Source: Aromatoleum anaerobium (lineage in GTDB: Bacteria; Pseudomonadota; Gammaproteobacteria; Burkholderiales; Rhodocyclaceae). Taken from it: DNA of 64,000 nt. The notes under the pieces were generated by a model, which was not told the DNA's origin, searched no databases, and saw nothing but the letters and a program-made list of their open reading frames with translations. The stretch's first letter is position 1. The number at the start of each line of letters is the position of its first letter. The translations under genes and the position numbers were made by a program. Shown piece after piece: positions 1 to 7,591 of this stretch. The DNA lies in the NCBI RefSeq assembly GCF_012910705.2, contig NZ_WTVG02000031.1, positions 1 through 64,000 on the forward strand, written 5' to 3'.

Positions 1-191
1 TAAACCTCGACTTCGACGAATGGGGCGATGCCTTCCCCGCCAACCGCATGCTCGGCGCCGCCACCCTCGATCGCCTGCGCCACGGCGCCTACCGCGTCGT
101 CCTCGACGGTGAGAGCTACCGCGCGCCGAAGCCATCGCCGGACTCGGGCAGGGCGCCGGCGCGCTCACCGGCGGCGATCAAGGCGCGTTAA
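1..191 (+). CDS. istB: IS21-family helper ATPase IstB, C-terminal fragment
   Basis: Reading from base 3, an open frame of 62 codons runs to a TAA at 189-191. It contains the typical IstB ending: an NLDFDEW motif, then ATLDRLRHGAYRVVLDGESYR, then a Pro/Ala/Arg-rich tail. IstB is the AAA+ ATPase that assists the IstA transposase of IS21-family elements. Only about a quarter of a normal protein of about 250 residues is visible because the gene enters from outside the window, so istA and the Walker motifs are not seen. The fragment ends at a natural stop, so it is truncated by the window edge and not visibly decayed. Identification rests on recalled family motifs. Confidence 0.8.
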   Translation, partial: NLDFDEWGDAFPANRMLGAATLDRLRHGAYRVVLDGESYRAPKPSPDSGRAPARSPAAIKAR

Positions 192-540
192 GGACGCCGG
201 CCGTTTGCAGCACTATCCTCGGCGCTGCAAACCCCTTCAGCGGCGATCCCGCTGCCTCAACCCCCTCGGGCTCGCCCCCAGACCCCGCGCTCGCCGCGGG
301 GCCGCCGCCGGGGATCGAAAACATCCCCGGCACCTCCCCGGAGCATTGGCCACCCTCCACGGCGTCAAGGGGCTTTCGCGGCATAAACGGGCCGATGAAT
401 CCGGCCCATTTATTCCACGGTCCACGTGACCCCGTTCCAGGCGAAAAGCCGGCCCCGCGTCGTCCCGCTTTCGCGGGTCCGCCCGCCGCTTTCCGGGCCT
501 TCCACGGCGCATATTTCGGCCCAATTCGGCCCTTGCGCTT
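192..540. mobile_element. Probable non-coding right end of the IS21-type element
   Basis: No convincing gene lies here. The stretch holds a perfect 6-base inverted repeat (GGGCCG at 389-394, CGGCCC at 402-407) and two direct copies of TTCGGCCC ten bases apart (515-522 and 525-532). IS21 elements usually carry several short repeats at their ends beyond istB, so this is read as the element's right terminus. The exact end and any target duplication could not be placed because the IS630-type element begins close by. Confidence 0.4.
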
Positions 541-1130
541 ATGAGCGTTTTACCCCATCCTGCGCACCGTTCGAAACGCCACTTTCAAACCCCTCCAAGT
601 GGCGCCATTACGCCGATCATGCCCGGCGCCTTTATGCCGACCCGCGGGTGCGTTGCCGGCTGCTGGCGCTGGCCTATGTTCAGGCGGGGCATTCGGCGTA
701 CGAGGCGGATGAGCTGTTTGGGCTGACTGCGGTGCAGATCCGGCAGTGGATCAAGCGCTACAACGCCGAAGGAATCGAAGGATTGTCTGACCGGCCCCGG
801 CCGGGGCCGCGCTCCCGGTTGGCGCCGGCGCAATACGCTGCCTTTCTGGCCCGCCTGCACGCCGGGCCGCCGCCCGAGAGCGGATTGTCTGCCTGGCGAG
901 GGGAAGACATCCGCTGCCTGCTGGCGGAGGAATTCGGCCTCGACTATTCGCTGTCCGGGGTGTACGCCCTGTTGCACCGGTTGGGCCAGTCCTCCCTGGT
1001 CCCCCGACCCAGCCACCCAGCGAGCGATCCCGCCGCCCAGGCGGCCTTTAAAAAATCAGCTGCCCGACACCTTGGCCGCCGTCGCCTCGAGCCATCCAGG
1101 CCAGCGCATCGAACTCTGGTTTCAAGATGA
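426..1130 (+). CDS. IS630-family transposase, N-terminal part (ORF A)
   Basis: Open frame of 234 codons. From residue about 66 it reads as an IS630 transposase N-terminus: ARRLYADPRVRCRLLALAY, then a helix-turn-helix region (about residues 78-112, with AYEADELFGL and VQIRQWIKRY) that would bind the element ends, then a Pro/Arg-rich linker. The first 65 or so residues look like non-coding DNA read in frame, so the true start is downstream and unresolved. After AAFKK at 1041-1055 the family sequence stops and a spurious tail follows to 1130; the rest of the transposase continues one frame over. The switch point is a TTT plus six-A run at 1047-1055. Confidence 0.65.
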   Translation: MTPFQAKSRPRVVPLSRVRPPLSGPSTAHISAQFGPCAYERFTPSCAPFETPLSNPSKWRHYADHARRLYADPRVRCRLLALAYVQAGHSAYEADELFGLTAVQIRQWIKRYNAEGIEGLSDRPRPGPRSRLAPAQYAAFLARLHAGPPPESGLSAWRGEDIRCLLAEEFGLDYSLSGVYALLHRLGQSSLVPRPSHPASDPAAQAAFKKSAARHLGRRRLEPSRPAHRTLVSR

Positions 1131-1665
1131 AGCCCGCTTCGGCCAGCAGGGCAGCAACAGCCGGATCTGGGCCGACACCGGCAGCCGGCCTCGGGCGCCG
1201 CGGCAAACCGAGTACGACTTTCTCTACCTGTTCGCTGCCTGCTGTCCCGAGACAGGTCAAAGCAATGCCTGGCTGATGCCCGCCGCCAACACGCAAACAA
1301 TGAACGGGCAGCTGGCCGATCTTGGCCGGCAACTGCCCGATGAAGTCCATGTCGTCCTGGTCCTCGACGGCGCCGGCTGGCATCACAGCACCGGCCTCGC
1401 GGTCCCGCCCAACCTGACCCTCGTTCACCTGCCCGCCTATGCTCCAGAGCTCAATCCCATCGAGCGGGTCTGGCGCGAGCTTCGCCAGCGCTATCTGAGC
1501 AATCGCATCTACCCGGATGCCGAGGCCCTCGAGGACGCTGTCGCCTCAGCGTGGATGACCCTGACAGAAGACCCTCGGCGCCTGGGCTCATTGACCGACT
1601 ATCCCTGGATACAAACCGCTCGGCAGCAGCAAACTACGAAGGAAATTTAGTGGGATGCGTATGAG
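541..1665 (+). mobile_element. IS630-family insertion element (ends approximate)
   Basis: The element is recognised from its transposase, which is split over two overlapping frames (426-1130 and 1072-1650). The left boundary is set near 541 because the protein becomes recognisable only from about base 590. The right boundary is set just past the transposase stop at 1650, because a foreign-looking coding remnant begins there. IS630 elements normally duplicate a TA target; no matching terminal inverted repeats could be fixed by eye, so both limits may be off by tens of bases. Confidence 0.6.
1072..1650 (+). CDS. IS630-family transposase, catalytic part (ORF B)
   Basis: This carries the DDE nuclease domain. 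The visible acidic residues are Asp19 (LWFQDEARFG), Asp99 (VVLVLDGAGWH) and Glu131 (PELNPIERVW), in the order and context typical of IS630/Tc1-type transposases. The family sequence (QLPDTLAAVA) is already present upstream of the TTG at 1072, from about 1054, so this is the second half of one protein and not a separate gene. Joining the halves needs a +1 shift (or -2) at the A-run 1050-1055. That could be programmed slippage, known in some IS families, or an inactivating indel. Confidence 0.7.
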   Translation: MAAVASSHPGQRIELWFQDEARFGQQGSNSRIWADTGSRPRAPRQTEYDFLYLFAACCPETGQSNAWLMPAANTQTMNGQLADLGRQLPDEVHVVLVLDGAGWHHSTGLAVPPNLTLVHLPAYAPELNPIERVWRELRQRYLSNRIYPDAEALEDAVASAWMTLTEDPRRLGSLTDYPWIQTARQQQTTKEI

Positions 1666-1854
1666 TTCGAATTTCCTGGGGGCCGCTCTGCGTACCTGGC
1701 ATTACGGGTGCCGCATGATTGGATCCCGGTACAGAATGTCTTCGGAATTTCGGATATGCTCAGTGAAATTCATTCGACAGCGAATAGGCTAGGCCGGTTG
1801 TCGTCGTCGGATTTCATGTTACTAACCAGCCAAAACGGGATGCAAGATGAGTGA
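1651..1854 (+). pseudogene. 3' remnant of an unidentified gene cut by the IS630 element
   Basis: Directly after the transposase stop the same frame stays open for about 67 codons and ends at a TGA (1852-1854). That stop lies inside the start of the MaoC-type gene, giving an 8-base overlap (1847-1854). The encoded text (for example YLALRVPHDWIPVQ and FGISDMLSEIHSTANRLGRL) looks like real protein, not random GC-rich translation. I do not recognise the family. The overlap suggests the intact gene was the upstream partner of the hydratase in an operon. No independent start codon or ribosome site is evident, so it is called a remnant. Confidence 0.5.
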
Positions 1855-2296
1855 AGCGGTCCGCGACTTTTCGCAGTGCTACGGTCATGATTTCGAGGAT
1901 CTGAAAATAGGTATGTCAGCGGCGATCGGACGTACCGTGACGGAGGCGGATATCGCTATTTTTGCCGGCCTTTCGGGTGATACGAATCCCGTTCACCTTG
2001 ATGGCGAATTTGCGGCGTCGACGATGTTTGGCGAACGAATCGCACATGGAATGCTGTCGGCGAGCTTCATTTCCGCAGTGTTCGGAACGAAGTTGCCAGG
2101 ACCGGGATGCATCTATCTCGGGCAGTCGATGAACTTCAAGGCGCCGGTCAAAATCGGCGACACAGTCGTCGCGCGTGTGACAGTACGCGAACTCGTGAGT
2201 CACAAGCGCCGGGCGTTTTTCGATACTGTCTGCACAGTGGCCGGAAAAGTGGTACTCGAAGGCCACGCGGAGATCTACCTCCCTGCCAGAGCGTAA
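1847..2296 (+). CDS. MaoC-type (R)-specific enoyl-CoA hydratase
   Basis: A 149-residue single hot-dog-fold protein. The family signature AGLSGDTNPVHLD is present, with the catalytic pair at Asp45 and His50. The spacing of five matches (R)-hydratases such as PhaJ, which hydrate trans-2-enoyl-CoA to (R)-3-hydroxyacyl-CoA, feeding polyhydroxyalkanoate or other acyl-CoA pathways. Length is normal for a one-domain member. Its ATG overlaps the end of the broken upstream gene by 8 bases, implying former translational coupling; insertion of the IS630 element has probably removed its native promoter. The actual substrate cannot be told from sequence; other MaoC dehydratases are possible. Confidence 0.8.
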   Translation: MSEAVRDFSQCYGHDFEDLKIGMSAAIGRTVTEADIAIFAGLSGDTNPVHLDGEFAASTMFGERIAHGMLSASFISAVFGTKLPGPGCIYLGQSMNFKAPVKIGDTVVARVTVRELVSHKRRAFFDTVCTVAGKVVLEGHAEIYLPARA

Positions 2297-2379
2297 CGGG
2301 TATTGCTTGGCTGGCAGCAGGGAGGGCGGAGTCGGTGAGTTGGGTGAGGATTACGTCACATCGGGAATGAGCGCCAGCT

Positions 2380-3198
2380 TCAGCCCGCACCCAGGCCGGC
2401 GCGTTTGTCGCATTCGATCAGCGCATACGCCGAGTGATTGTGGATGGATTCGAAGTTTTCGGATTCCACCCGATAGCAGTCGATTCGCGGCTCGGCATTG
2501 AGAAGGCCTGCGACGTCCCGGACCATGTCTTCGACGAACTTTGGATTGTCGTATGCGCGCTCAGTCACGTATTTCTCGTCCGGCCGCTTCAGGAGGCCGT
2601 AGAGCTGGCAGGAAGCCTGGCTTTCGACGATCTGCACGAGTTCTTCGATCCAGAGGAAACTGTTCGTCTGGGCAGTGACCGTGACATGCGAGCGCTGATT
2701 GTGAGCGCCGTATTGGGAGATTTTTTTCGAGCACGGGCACAGGCTTGTTACCGGCACAACGGTCTTCATCGTGAAACTGTACGCGCCCCCTTCCCGTATT
2801 TCTGCCGTGAACGTGACCTCATAGTCCATGAGGCTCTGCACTCCGGAGATCGGAGCGGATTTGTTGATGAAATAGGGAAAGGTGAGTTCGATCTGACCCG
2901 TCTCGGCTTCAAGGCGCTTGACCATTTCACGCAGCATCGGCTCGATGGACTCGACCGAAATCTCCCGCTCGTTCCCATTGATGATCTCAATGAAGCGCGA
3001 CATGTGGGTCCCCTTGAAATTGTGAGGGAGGCCGACGTACATGTTGAAAACGGCAATCGTGTGCTGCACGCCGCCGTTCTTGTCACTGACTCGCACCGGA
3101 TGACGAATGGATTTTATGCCGACCTTGTCGATTGCCAGTTTCCGGCTGTCGTTAAGGTTCTGGACGTCGGGAATGGCATGGGCCTGTTGGGGAGTCAT
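2380..3198 (-). CDS. folE2: GTP cyclohydrolase FolE2 (type IB)
   Basis: FolE2 converts GTP to 7,8-dihydroneopterin triphosphate, the first step to tetrahydrofolate (and to queuosine-type deazapurines). The protein starts [13 protein letters not shown] and is 272 residues, normal for the family. The family motif [21 protein letters not shown], carrying the metal-binding cysteine and histidine, is intact. An in-frame ATG 54 bases upstream (3252) would abut the dxs stop, but its extra residues are not family-like, so the inner ATG is preferred. It is last in the xseB-ispA-dxs-folE2 run. FolE2 enzymes accept metals other than zinc; whether a second folE exists is not visible here. Confidence 0.9.
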   Translation of the reverse strand: MTPQQAHAIPDVQNLNDSRKLAIDKVGIKSIRHPVRVSDKNGGVQHTIAVFNMYVGLPHNFKGTHMSRFIEIINGNEREISVESIEPMLREMVKRLEAETGQIELTFPYFINKSAPISGVQSLMDYEVTFTAEIREGGAYSFTMKTVVPVTSLCPCSKKISQYGAHNQRSHVTVTAQTNSFLWIEELVQIVESQASCQLYGLLKRPDEKYVTERAYDNPKFVEDMVRDVAGLLNAEPRIDCYRVESENFESIHNHSAYALIECDKRAGLGAG

Positions 3199-3252
3199 CT
3201 GCTGTTCTCTATTGAAACCAATGGCAAATCCTATCATTCCCGACAAAAACAC

Positions 3253-5115
3253 TCAACTATTGTCAGGGTAGCTGCGCTTTATCGCAGCCGCAATGCCCGG
3301 CGCGTCAAGCCCGACCAGCTCAAGGAGCTGGGCCTGGTCTCCGTGGTCGATGAAGGTGTCCGGCAAGCCCAGGCGCAGCAGGCGGGGACGGTTTGGCAGG
3401 CTTTCCAGGACTCTCGCCACCTCCGATCCGGCGCCTCCGATGACGGAATTTTCTTCGAGGGTGACGAGGAGATCGTGGCCGGCGGCCAGTTCCTCGATGA
3501 GTGTGACGTCGAGCGGTTTGACGAAACGCATGTTGGCCACGGTCGCGTCGAGCTCGTCTGCGACCTGCAGTGCATTGAAGAGCAGACTGCCAAAGACGAG
3601 CAGCGCGATGCGCTGGCCGCTCCGGCGGATCTCGCCCTTGCCGATCGGTAGCGCCGACATCGCGGTTTCCGGCCTCACCTGCATTCCGCTACCGCGCGGA
3701 TACCGCACGGCGGCGGGTCCATTGTGGCGATAAGCCGTGTAGAGCATTTGCCGACACTCGTTTTCATCGGCGGGTGCCATGACGACGAGGTTGGGAATGC
3801 AGGCGAGGTAGGAGAGATCGAAGGCCCCGTGATGGGTCGCGCCGTCGGCCCCGACGAGCCCGGCGCGGTCGATCGCAAACATCACCGGGAGGTTTTGCAG
3901 CGCGATGTCGTGGATGAGCTGGTCGTAGGCGCGTTGCAGGAAGGTCGAATAGATCGCCACGACGGGCTTGAAGCCTTCGCATGCAAGGCCCGCGGCGAAC
4001 GTCAACGCATGCTGCTCGGCGATTCCTACGTCATAGTAGCGATCCGGGAATTCCTGCGCGAACCGCACCATCCCGGAGCCCTCGCGCATCGCCGGGGTGA
4101 TGCCGATGACTTTTTCATCCTGCGCGGCGATGTCGCATAGCCAGTCGCCGAACACCTGCGTGTACGTGAGCTTGGCGCCCCCTTTGGCGGTCTGGATGCC
4201 CGCTGTATGGTCGAATGTCGATACCCCGTGGTAAAGGACGGGATCTGCTTCGGCGAGCTTGTACCCTTGCCCCTTGCGCGTGATGACGTGCAGGAAGTGC
4301 GGCCCGTTGAGCTTGCGCAGGTTCTGCAGCGTCGGGATCAGGGCGTCGAGGTCATGCCCATCGATCGGGCCGTAATAATGGAAGCCGAACTCCTCGAACA
4401 GCGTTCCCGGGGTGATCAGGCCCTTCACATGCTCTTCGACCTTGCGGGCGAAGTCGAGCATCGGCGGGGATACGCCGAGCACCTTTTCGCCGGCACGGCG
4501 CGCGGCATTGTAGGTCCGGCCCGAAAACATGCGGGCGAGGATCTTCGTCAGCGCGCCGACCGGAGGTGATATCGACATTTCATTGTCGTTGAGAATCACC
4601 AGAAGGTTGATGTCGCGCATGTCGCCGGCATTGTTCAGGGCTTCGAAGGCCATGCCCGCCGACATTGCGCCGTCGCCGATCACCGCAATCGAGCGCCGTT
4701 GTTCGCCGCGGTCGCGCGCGGCCACAGCCATTCCCAGCGCAGCGGAGATCGAGGTCGACGAGTGCGCGGTGCCGAAGGTGTCGTAGCTGCTTTCCGAGCG
4801 GCGCGGGAAGCCCGAGATTCCGCCGAACTGGCGCAGCCTGCTCATTGCCTCGCGTCGGCCGGTGAGGATCTTGTGTCCGTAGGTCTGGTGGCCTACATCC
4901 CACACGATGCGGTCGTCCGGCGTGTCGAAAATGTAGTGCAGCGCGATCGACAGCTCAACGGTGCCAAGGTTGGAGGACAGGTGTCCGCCGGTCTTCGAGA
5001 CCGACTCGATCAGAAATGCGCGCAACTCCGCGGCCAGTGCCGGGAGTTCGCGACGGTCCAGCTTGCGCAGATCGAACGGTGAGTCGATGCGGTGAAGCAG
5101 GGGGTACGGGGGCAT
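3253..5115 (-). CDS. dxs: 1-Deoxy-D-xylulose-5-phosphate synthase
   Basis: Thiamine-diphosphate enzyme condensing pyruvate and glyceraldehyde 3-phosphate, the entry and main control point of the MEP isoprenoid pathway. The 620-residue length is standard. Visible are the TPP-binding motif [16 protein letters not shown], the substrate-site segment [15 protein letters not shown], and the pyrimidine-domain motif [16 protein letters not shown] with the conserved Glu. The start [17 protein letters not shown] matches the usual N-terminus. It lies 24 bases after ispA, so the two are probably cotranscribed and together supply precursors for undecaprenyl phosphate and quinones. ispH, encoding the last MEP enzyme, is 7 kb away in the same window. 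Confidence 0.97.
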   Translation of the reverse strand: MPPYPLLHRIDSPFDLRKLDRRELPALAAELRAFLIESVSKTGGHLSSNLGTVELSIALHYIFDTPDDRIVWDVGHQTYGHKILTGRREAMSRLRQFGGISGFPRRSESSYDTFGTAHSSTSISAALGMAVAARDRGEQRRSIAVIGDGAMSAGMAFEALNNAGDMRDINLLVILNDNEMSISPPVGALTKILARMFSGRTYNAARRAGEKVLGVSPPMLDFARKVEEHVKGLITPGTLFEEFGFHYYGPIDGHDLDALIPTLQNLRKLNGPHFLHVITRKGQGYKLAEADPVLYHGVSTFDHTAGIQTAKGGAKLTYTQVFGDWLCDIAAQDEKVIGITPAMREGSGMVRFAQEFPDRYYDVGIAEQHALTFAAGLACEGFKPVVAIYSTFLQRAYDQLIHDIALQNLPVMFAIDRAGLVGADGATHHGAFDLSYLACIPNLVVMAPADENECRQMLYTAYRHNGPAAVRYPRGSGMQVRPETAMSALPIGKGEIRRSGQRIALLVFGSLLFNALQVADELDATVANMRFVKPLDVTLIEELAAGHDLLVTLEENSVIGGAGSEVARVLESLPNRPRLLRLGLPDTFIDHGDQAQLLELVGLDAPGIAAAIKRSYPDNS

Positions 5116-5139
5116 GTGCAGGTCCGGCGGAATCGGAAT

Positions 5140-6036
5140 TCAGAATCTTCGATGGACGATGAAAGTGGCGAGTTCGTCGAGTCTGGCGGCCTGGGGTCCG
5201 AAAGGCGTGAGGGCTTCACGGGCGTCGGCAAGCAGCGATTCGGCGAGCGCACGGGCTTCCGTCATGCCGAGGAGGGTTACGTAAGTCGGTTTGTTGTTGT
5301 CGGCATCCTTGCCGGCTGTTTTTCCGAGCGTCGCCGTGTCGGACTGCGTATCGAGGATATCGTCGACGATCTGGAACAGCAGGCCGACGAGCTTCCCGTA
5401 GTGATCGAGGCGTTCCAGGCGGCCGGAATCGAGTTTTGTGCCGCACGCTGCTCCGAGCAGTACCGAGGCCCGGATCAACGCCCCGGTCTTGTGGATATGC
5501 ATGTATTCGAGTTCTTCACGGCTAAGCTGTTTCCCGACCGCGGCAAGGTCGATCGCCTGCCCGCCGGCCATGCCCCGCGAGCCGGACGCGCGTGCGAGCC
5601 GGGCGATCATCGCCAGCTGCTCCGAGGGGTCATCGTTCAGCGGGTGCTCGGAGAGGGACTGGAAGGCGAGCGCCTGCAGGGAATCCCCCACCAGCAACGC
5701 GGTGGCGTCGTCGTATTCGACATGCACGGTCGGTTTGCCGCGCCGCAGCACGTCATTGTCCATGCAGGGCAAGTCGTCGTGGACCAGCGAATAGGCGTGG
5801 ATCAGCTCGACGGCACAGGCAACTTTGTCCAGCCGTTCAGGGGCAGCCCCGACGAGACCTCCCGCTGCATGGACGAGCAGCGGTCTGATGCGCTTGCCGC
5901 CACCGAGTACGGCATAGCGCATTGCTTCGTGAAGCCGCGCCGGAGCGATGTCCGCGTCGGGCAGGAGGTTTTCCAGCGCAGTTTCGGAGCGTCGCTGGAT
6001 GGCTTCCATCCAGGCCAAAAAATTCGTGTGGCTCAT
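5140..6036 (-). CDS. ispA: Farnesyl diphosphate synthase (short-chain polyprenyl synthase)
   Basis: 298 residues. The first aspartate-rich motif (DDLPCMDND) and second (FQIVDDILD) that bind the Mg-diphosphate substrates are both present, as are GGGKRIRP and the KTG motif. The enzyme makes geranyl and then farnesyl diphosphate from IPP and DMAPP, using the MEP pathway products supplied by the downstream dxs. The start (MSHTNFLAWMEAIQ) overlaps the xseB stop by 4 bases (ATGA), indicating translational coupling. No anomalies were seen. Confidence 0.95.
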   Translation of the reverse strand: MSHTNFLAWMEAIQRRSETALENLLPDADIAPARLHEAMRYAVLGGGKRIRPLLVHAAGGLVGAAPERLDKVACAVELIHAYSLVHDDLPCMDNDVLRRGKPTVHVEYDDATALLVGDSLQALAFQSLSEHPLNDDPSEQLAMIARLARASGSRGMAGGQAIDLAAVGKQLSREELEYMHIHKTGALIRASVLLGAACGTKLDSGRLERLDHYGKLVGLLFQIVDDILDTQSDTATLGKTAGKDADNNKPTYVTLLGMTEARALAESLLADAREALTPFGPQAARLDELATFIVHRRF

Positions 6037-6278
6037 TCCTGGTCCCTCATGTCTTCAGCCGGATTCAACGGAGCGAGAACGTTGTTTTCCAGTTGGCGCA
6101 CCCGCTGTTCGGCAGCTTGCAGGGTTTCCTGACAGTGTTTCAGCAGGCTCGCGCCGCGTTGATACCGTTCCAGTGCCTGCTCGAGCGAGATCGCTCCGTT
6201 TTCCATTTCCTGGACAATCGCTTCGAGTTCGGCAATGGCGGATTCGAAGGATTTTGGCGCAGTTGGGGCCTTGGCCAT
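6033..6278 (-). CDS. xseB: Exodeoxyribonuclease VII small subunit
   Basis: 81 residues, the usual size. The family text SFESAIAELEAIVQEME and GAISLEQALERYQRG is clear and predicts the short helical hairpin that binds XseA. The complex degrades single-stranded DNA in both directions. The gene heads the minus-strand run with ispA and overlaps it by 4 bases, an arrangement found across many proteobacteria. xseA is not in the window. The 130-base gap to the divergent Rieske gene must hold the promoters of both. Confidence 0.93.
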   Translation of the reverse strand: MAKAPTAPKSFESAIAELEAIVQEMENGAISLEQALERYQRGASLLKHCQETLQAAEQRVRQLENNVLAPLNPAEDMRDQE

Positions 6279-6408
6279 GACTCGAAGCCGTGAAAATAAA
6301 AGGGGGAAAAGTAACCGATCGGGCTACTGGCGGTCAAACAACTTCTCGAATAGAATCATCCGCTCATTTTTTCCGAATTTCTTGGAATTTACATCGGAGG
6401 TTCGGGGG

Positions 6409-7509
6409 ATGTCCGAGCTCGCATCCAAGGCCAAAATGGCCCCGGCGGTTTCCCAGTTGCCGGTTTCGATGTACTTCGACGAAAAAATCTTCGAACTCGA
6501 GAAGCGCCTGTTGTTCCAGGGCGGGGCGGGGTACGTCGGCCACGAGTTGATGGTACCGGAAGTCGGAAACTATCGCTCCCTGGAATGGTTGGACCACTCC
6601 AGGCTACTGTTTCGCACGCAGGACGGCATCCATCGCCTTTCGAACGTCTGTCGCCACCGCCAGGCGATCATGTTGCAGGGCGCAGGTACTGCCGAACGAA
6701 TCGTCTGCCCGGTCCATCGCTGGACGTACGACCAGCAGGGGCGACTGCTGGGCGCGCCGCATTTTCCCGAGAATCCGTGCCTCGGCCTCCAGCGCGATGC
6801 GCTGGAAAACTGGCACGGGCTGCTGTTCGCCGGTCCGCGCTCGGCCCATGCCGACCTGGCGGGGATGGAGGTGGCGTCGGAACTCGACTTTTCCGGCTTC
6901 AAGCTCGATCGGGTCGAGATTCACGAATGCAATTACAGCTGGAAGACCTTTATCGAGGTGTACCTCGAGGATTACCACGTCGTGCCCTACCATCCCGGAT
7001 TGGGGCGCTTCGTCACCTGCGACGACCTGACCTGGCAATTTGGCGACTGGTATTCGGTGCAGCGCGTGGGCATCACTTCGCTGGCCAAGCCCGGTTCGGC
7101 CGCATACCGGAAGTGGCATGAGGCGATCCTCGCCTATTACGGCGACAGCCGCCCGGCCCAGGGCGCGATCTGGCTGACGTATTACCCGAACGTGATGGTC
7201 GAGTGGTATCCGCACGTGCTGGTGGTCAGCACGCTGATCCCGCGCGACGTAAACAGGACGACCAACGTCGTCGAGTTTTACTACCCGGAGGATATCGTCG
7301 AGTTCGAACGCGAGTTCGTCGCAGCCGAGCAGGCGGCCTACATGGAGACTGCGATCGAGGACGACGACATCGGTGAGCGCATGGACCGGGGTCGCTGGGC
7401 GTTGCTGCAGGAAGGGCTCGACGAGGTCGGGCCGTACCAGTCGCCGCTCGAGGACGGGATGCAGCATTTCCATGAATTCTACCGGCGCGTCATGGGCGAA
7501 CACCTGTAA
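6409..7509 (+). CDS. Rieske non-heme iron oxygenase, alpha subunit
   Basis: 366 residues from the ATG at 6409, preceded by a GGAGG-like site (6397-6401). The Rieske [2Fe-2S] ligands are Cys81, His83, Cys100 and His103. The mononuclear iron site is marked by EDYHVVPYHP (His190, His195). This is a full-length ring-hydroxylating-type oxygenase, which normally needs a separate ferredoxin/reductase; none lies next to it. It diverges from xseB-ispA-dxs. I recall similar placement beside isoprenoid genes in other Betaproteobacteria but cannot verify it. The substrate is unknown; choline- or carnitine-type mono-oxygenases and aromatic dioxygenases share this architecture. A TAGAAT at 6351-6356 could be its -10 box. 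Confidence 0.85.
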   Translation: MSELASKAKMAPAVSQLPVSMYFDEKIFELEKRLLFQGGAGYVGHELMVPEVGNYRSLEWLDHSRLLFRTQDGIHRLSNVCRHRQAIMLQGAGTAERIVCPVHRWTYDQQGRLLGAPHFPENPCLGLQRDALENWHGLLFAGPRSAHADLAGMEVASELDFSGFKLDRVEIHECNYSWKTFIEVYLEDYHVVPYHPGLGRFVTCDDLTWQFGDWYSVQRVGITSLAKPGSAAYRKWHEAILAYYGDSRPAQGAIWLTYYPNVMVEWYPHVLVVSTLIPRDVNRTTNVVEFYYPEDIVEFEREFVAAEQAAYMETAIEDDDIGERMDRGRWALLQEGLDEVGPYQSPLEDGMQHFHEFYRRVMGEHL

Positions 7510-7591
7510 GGCGCTGTTCCCTCGTCGCACCGCACCGTCGGGCCGTACGCGTCGCCCGGGTTCTTGTTGCCGGCAGCCAAGCTGCGGGGCG

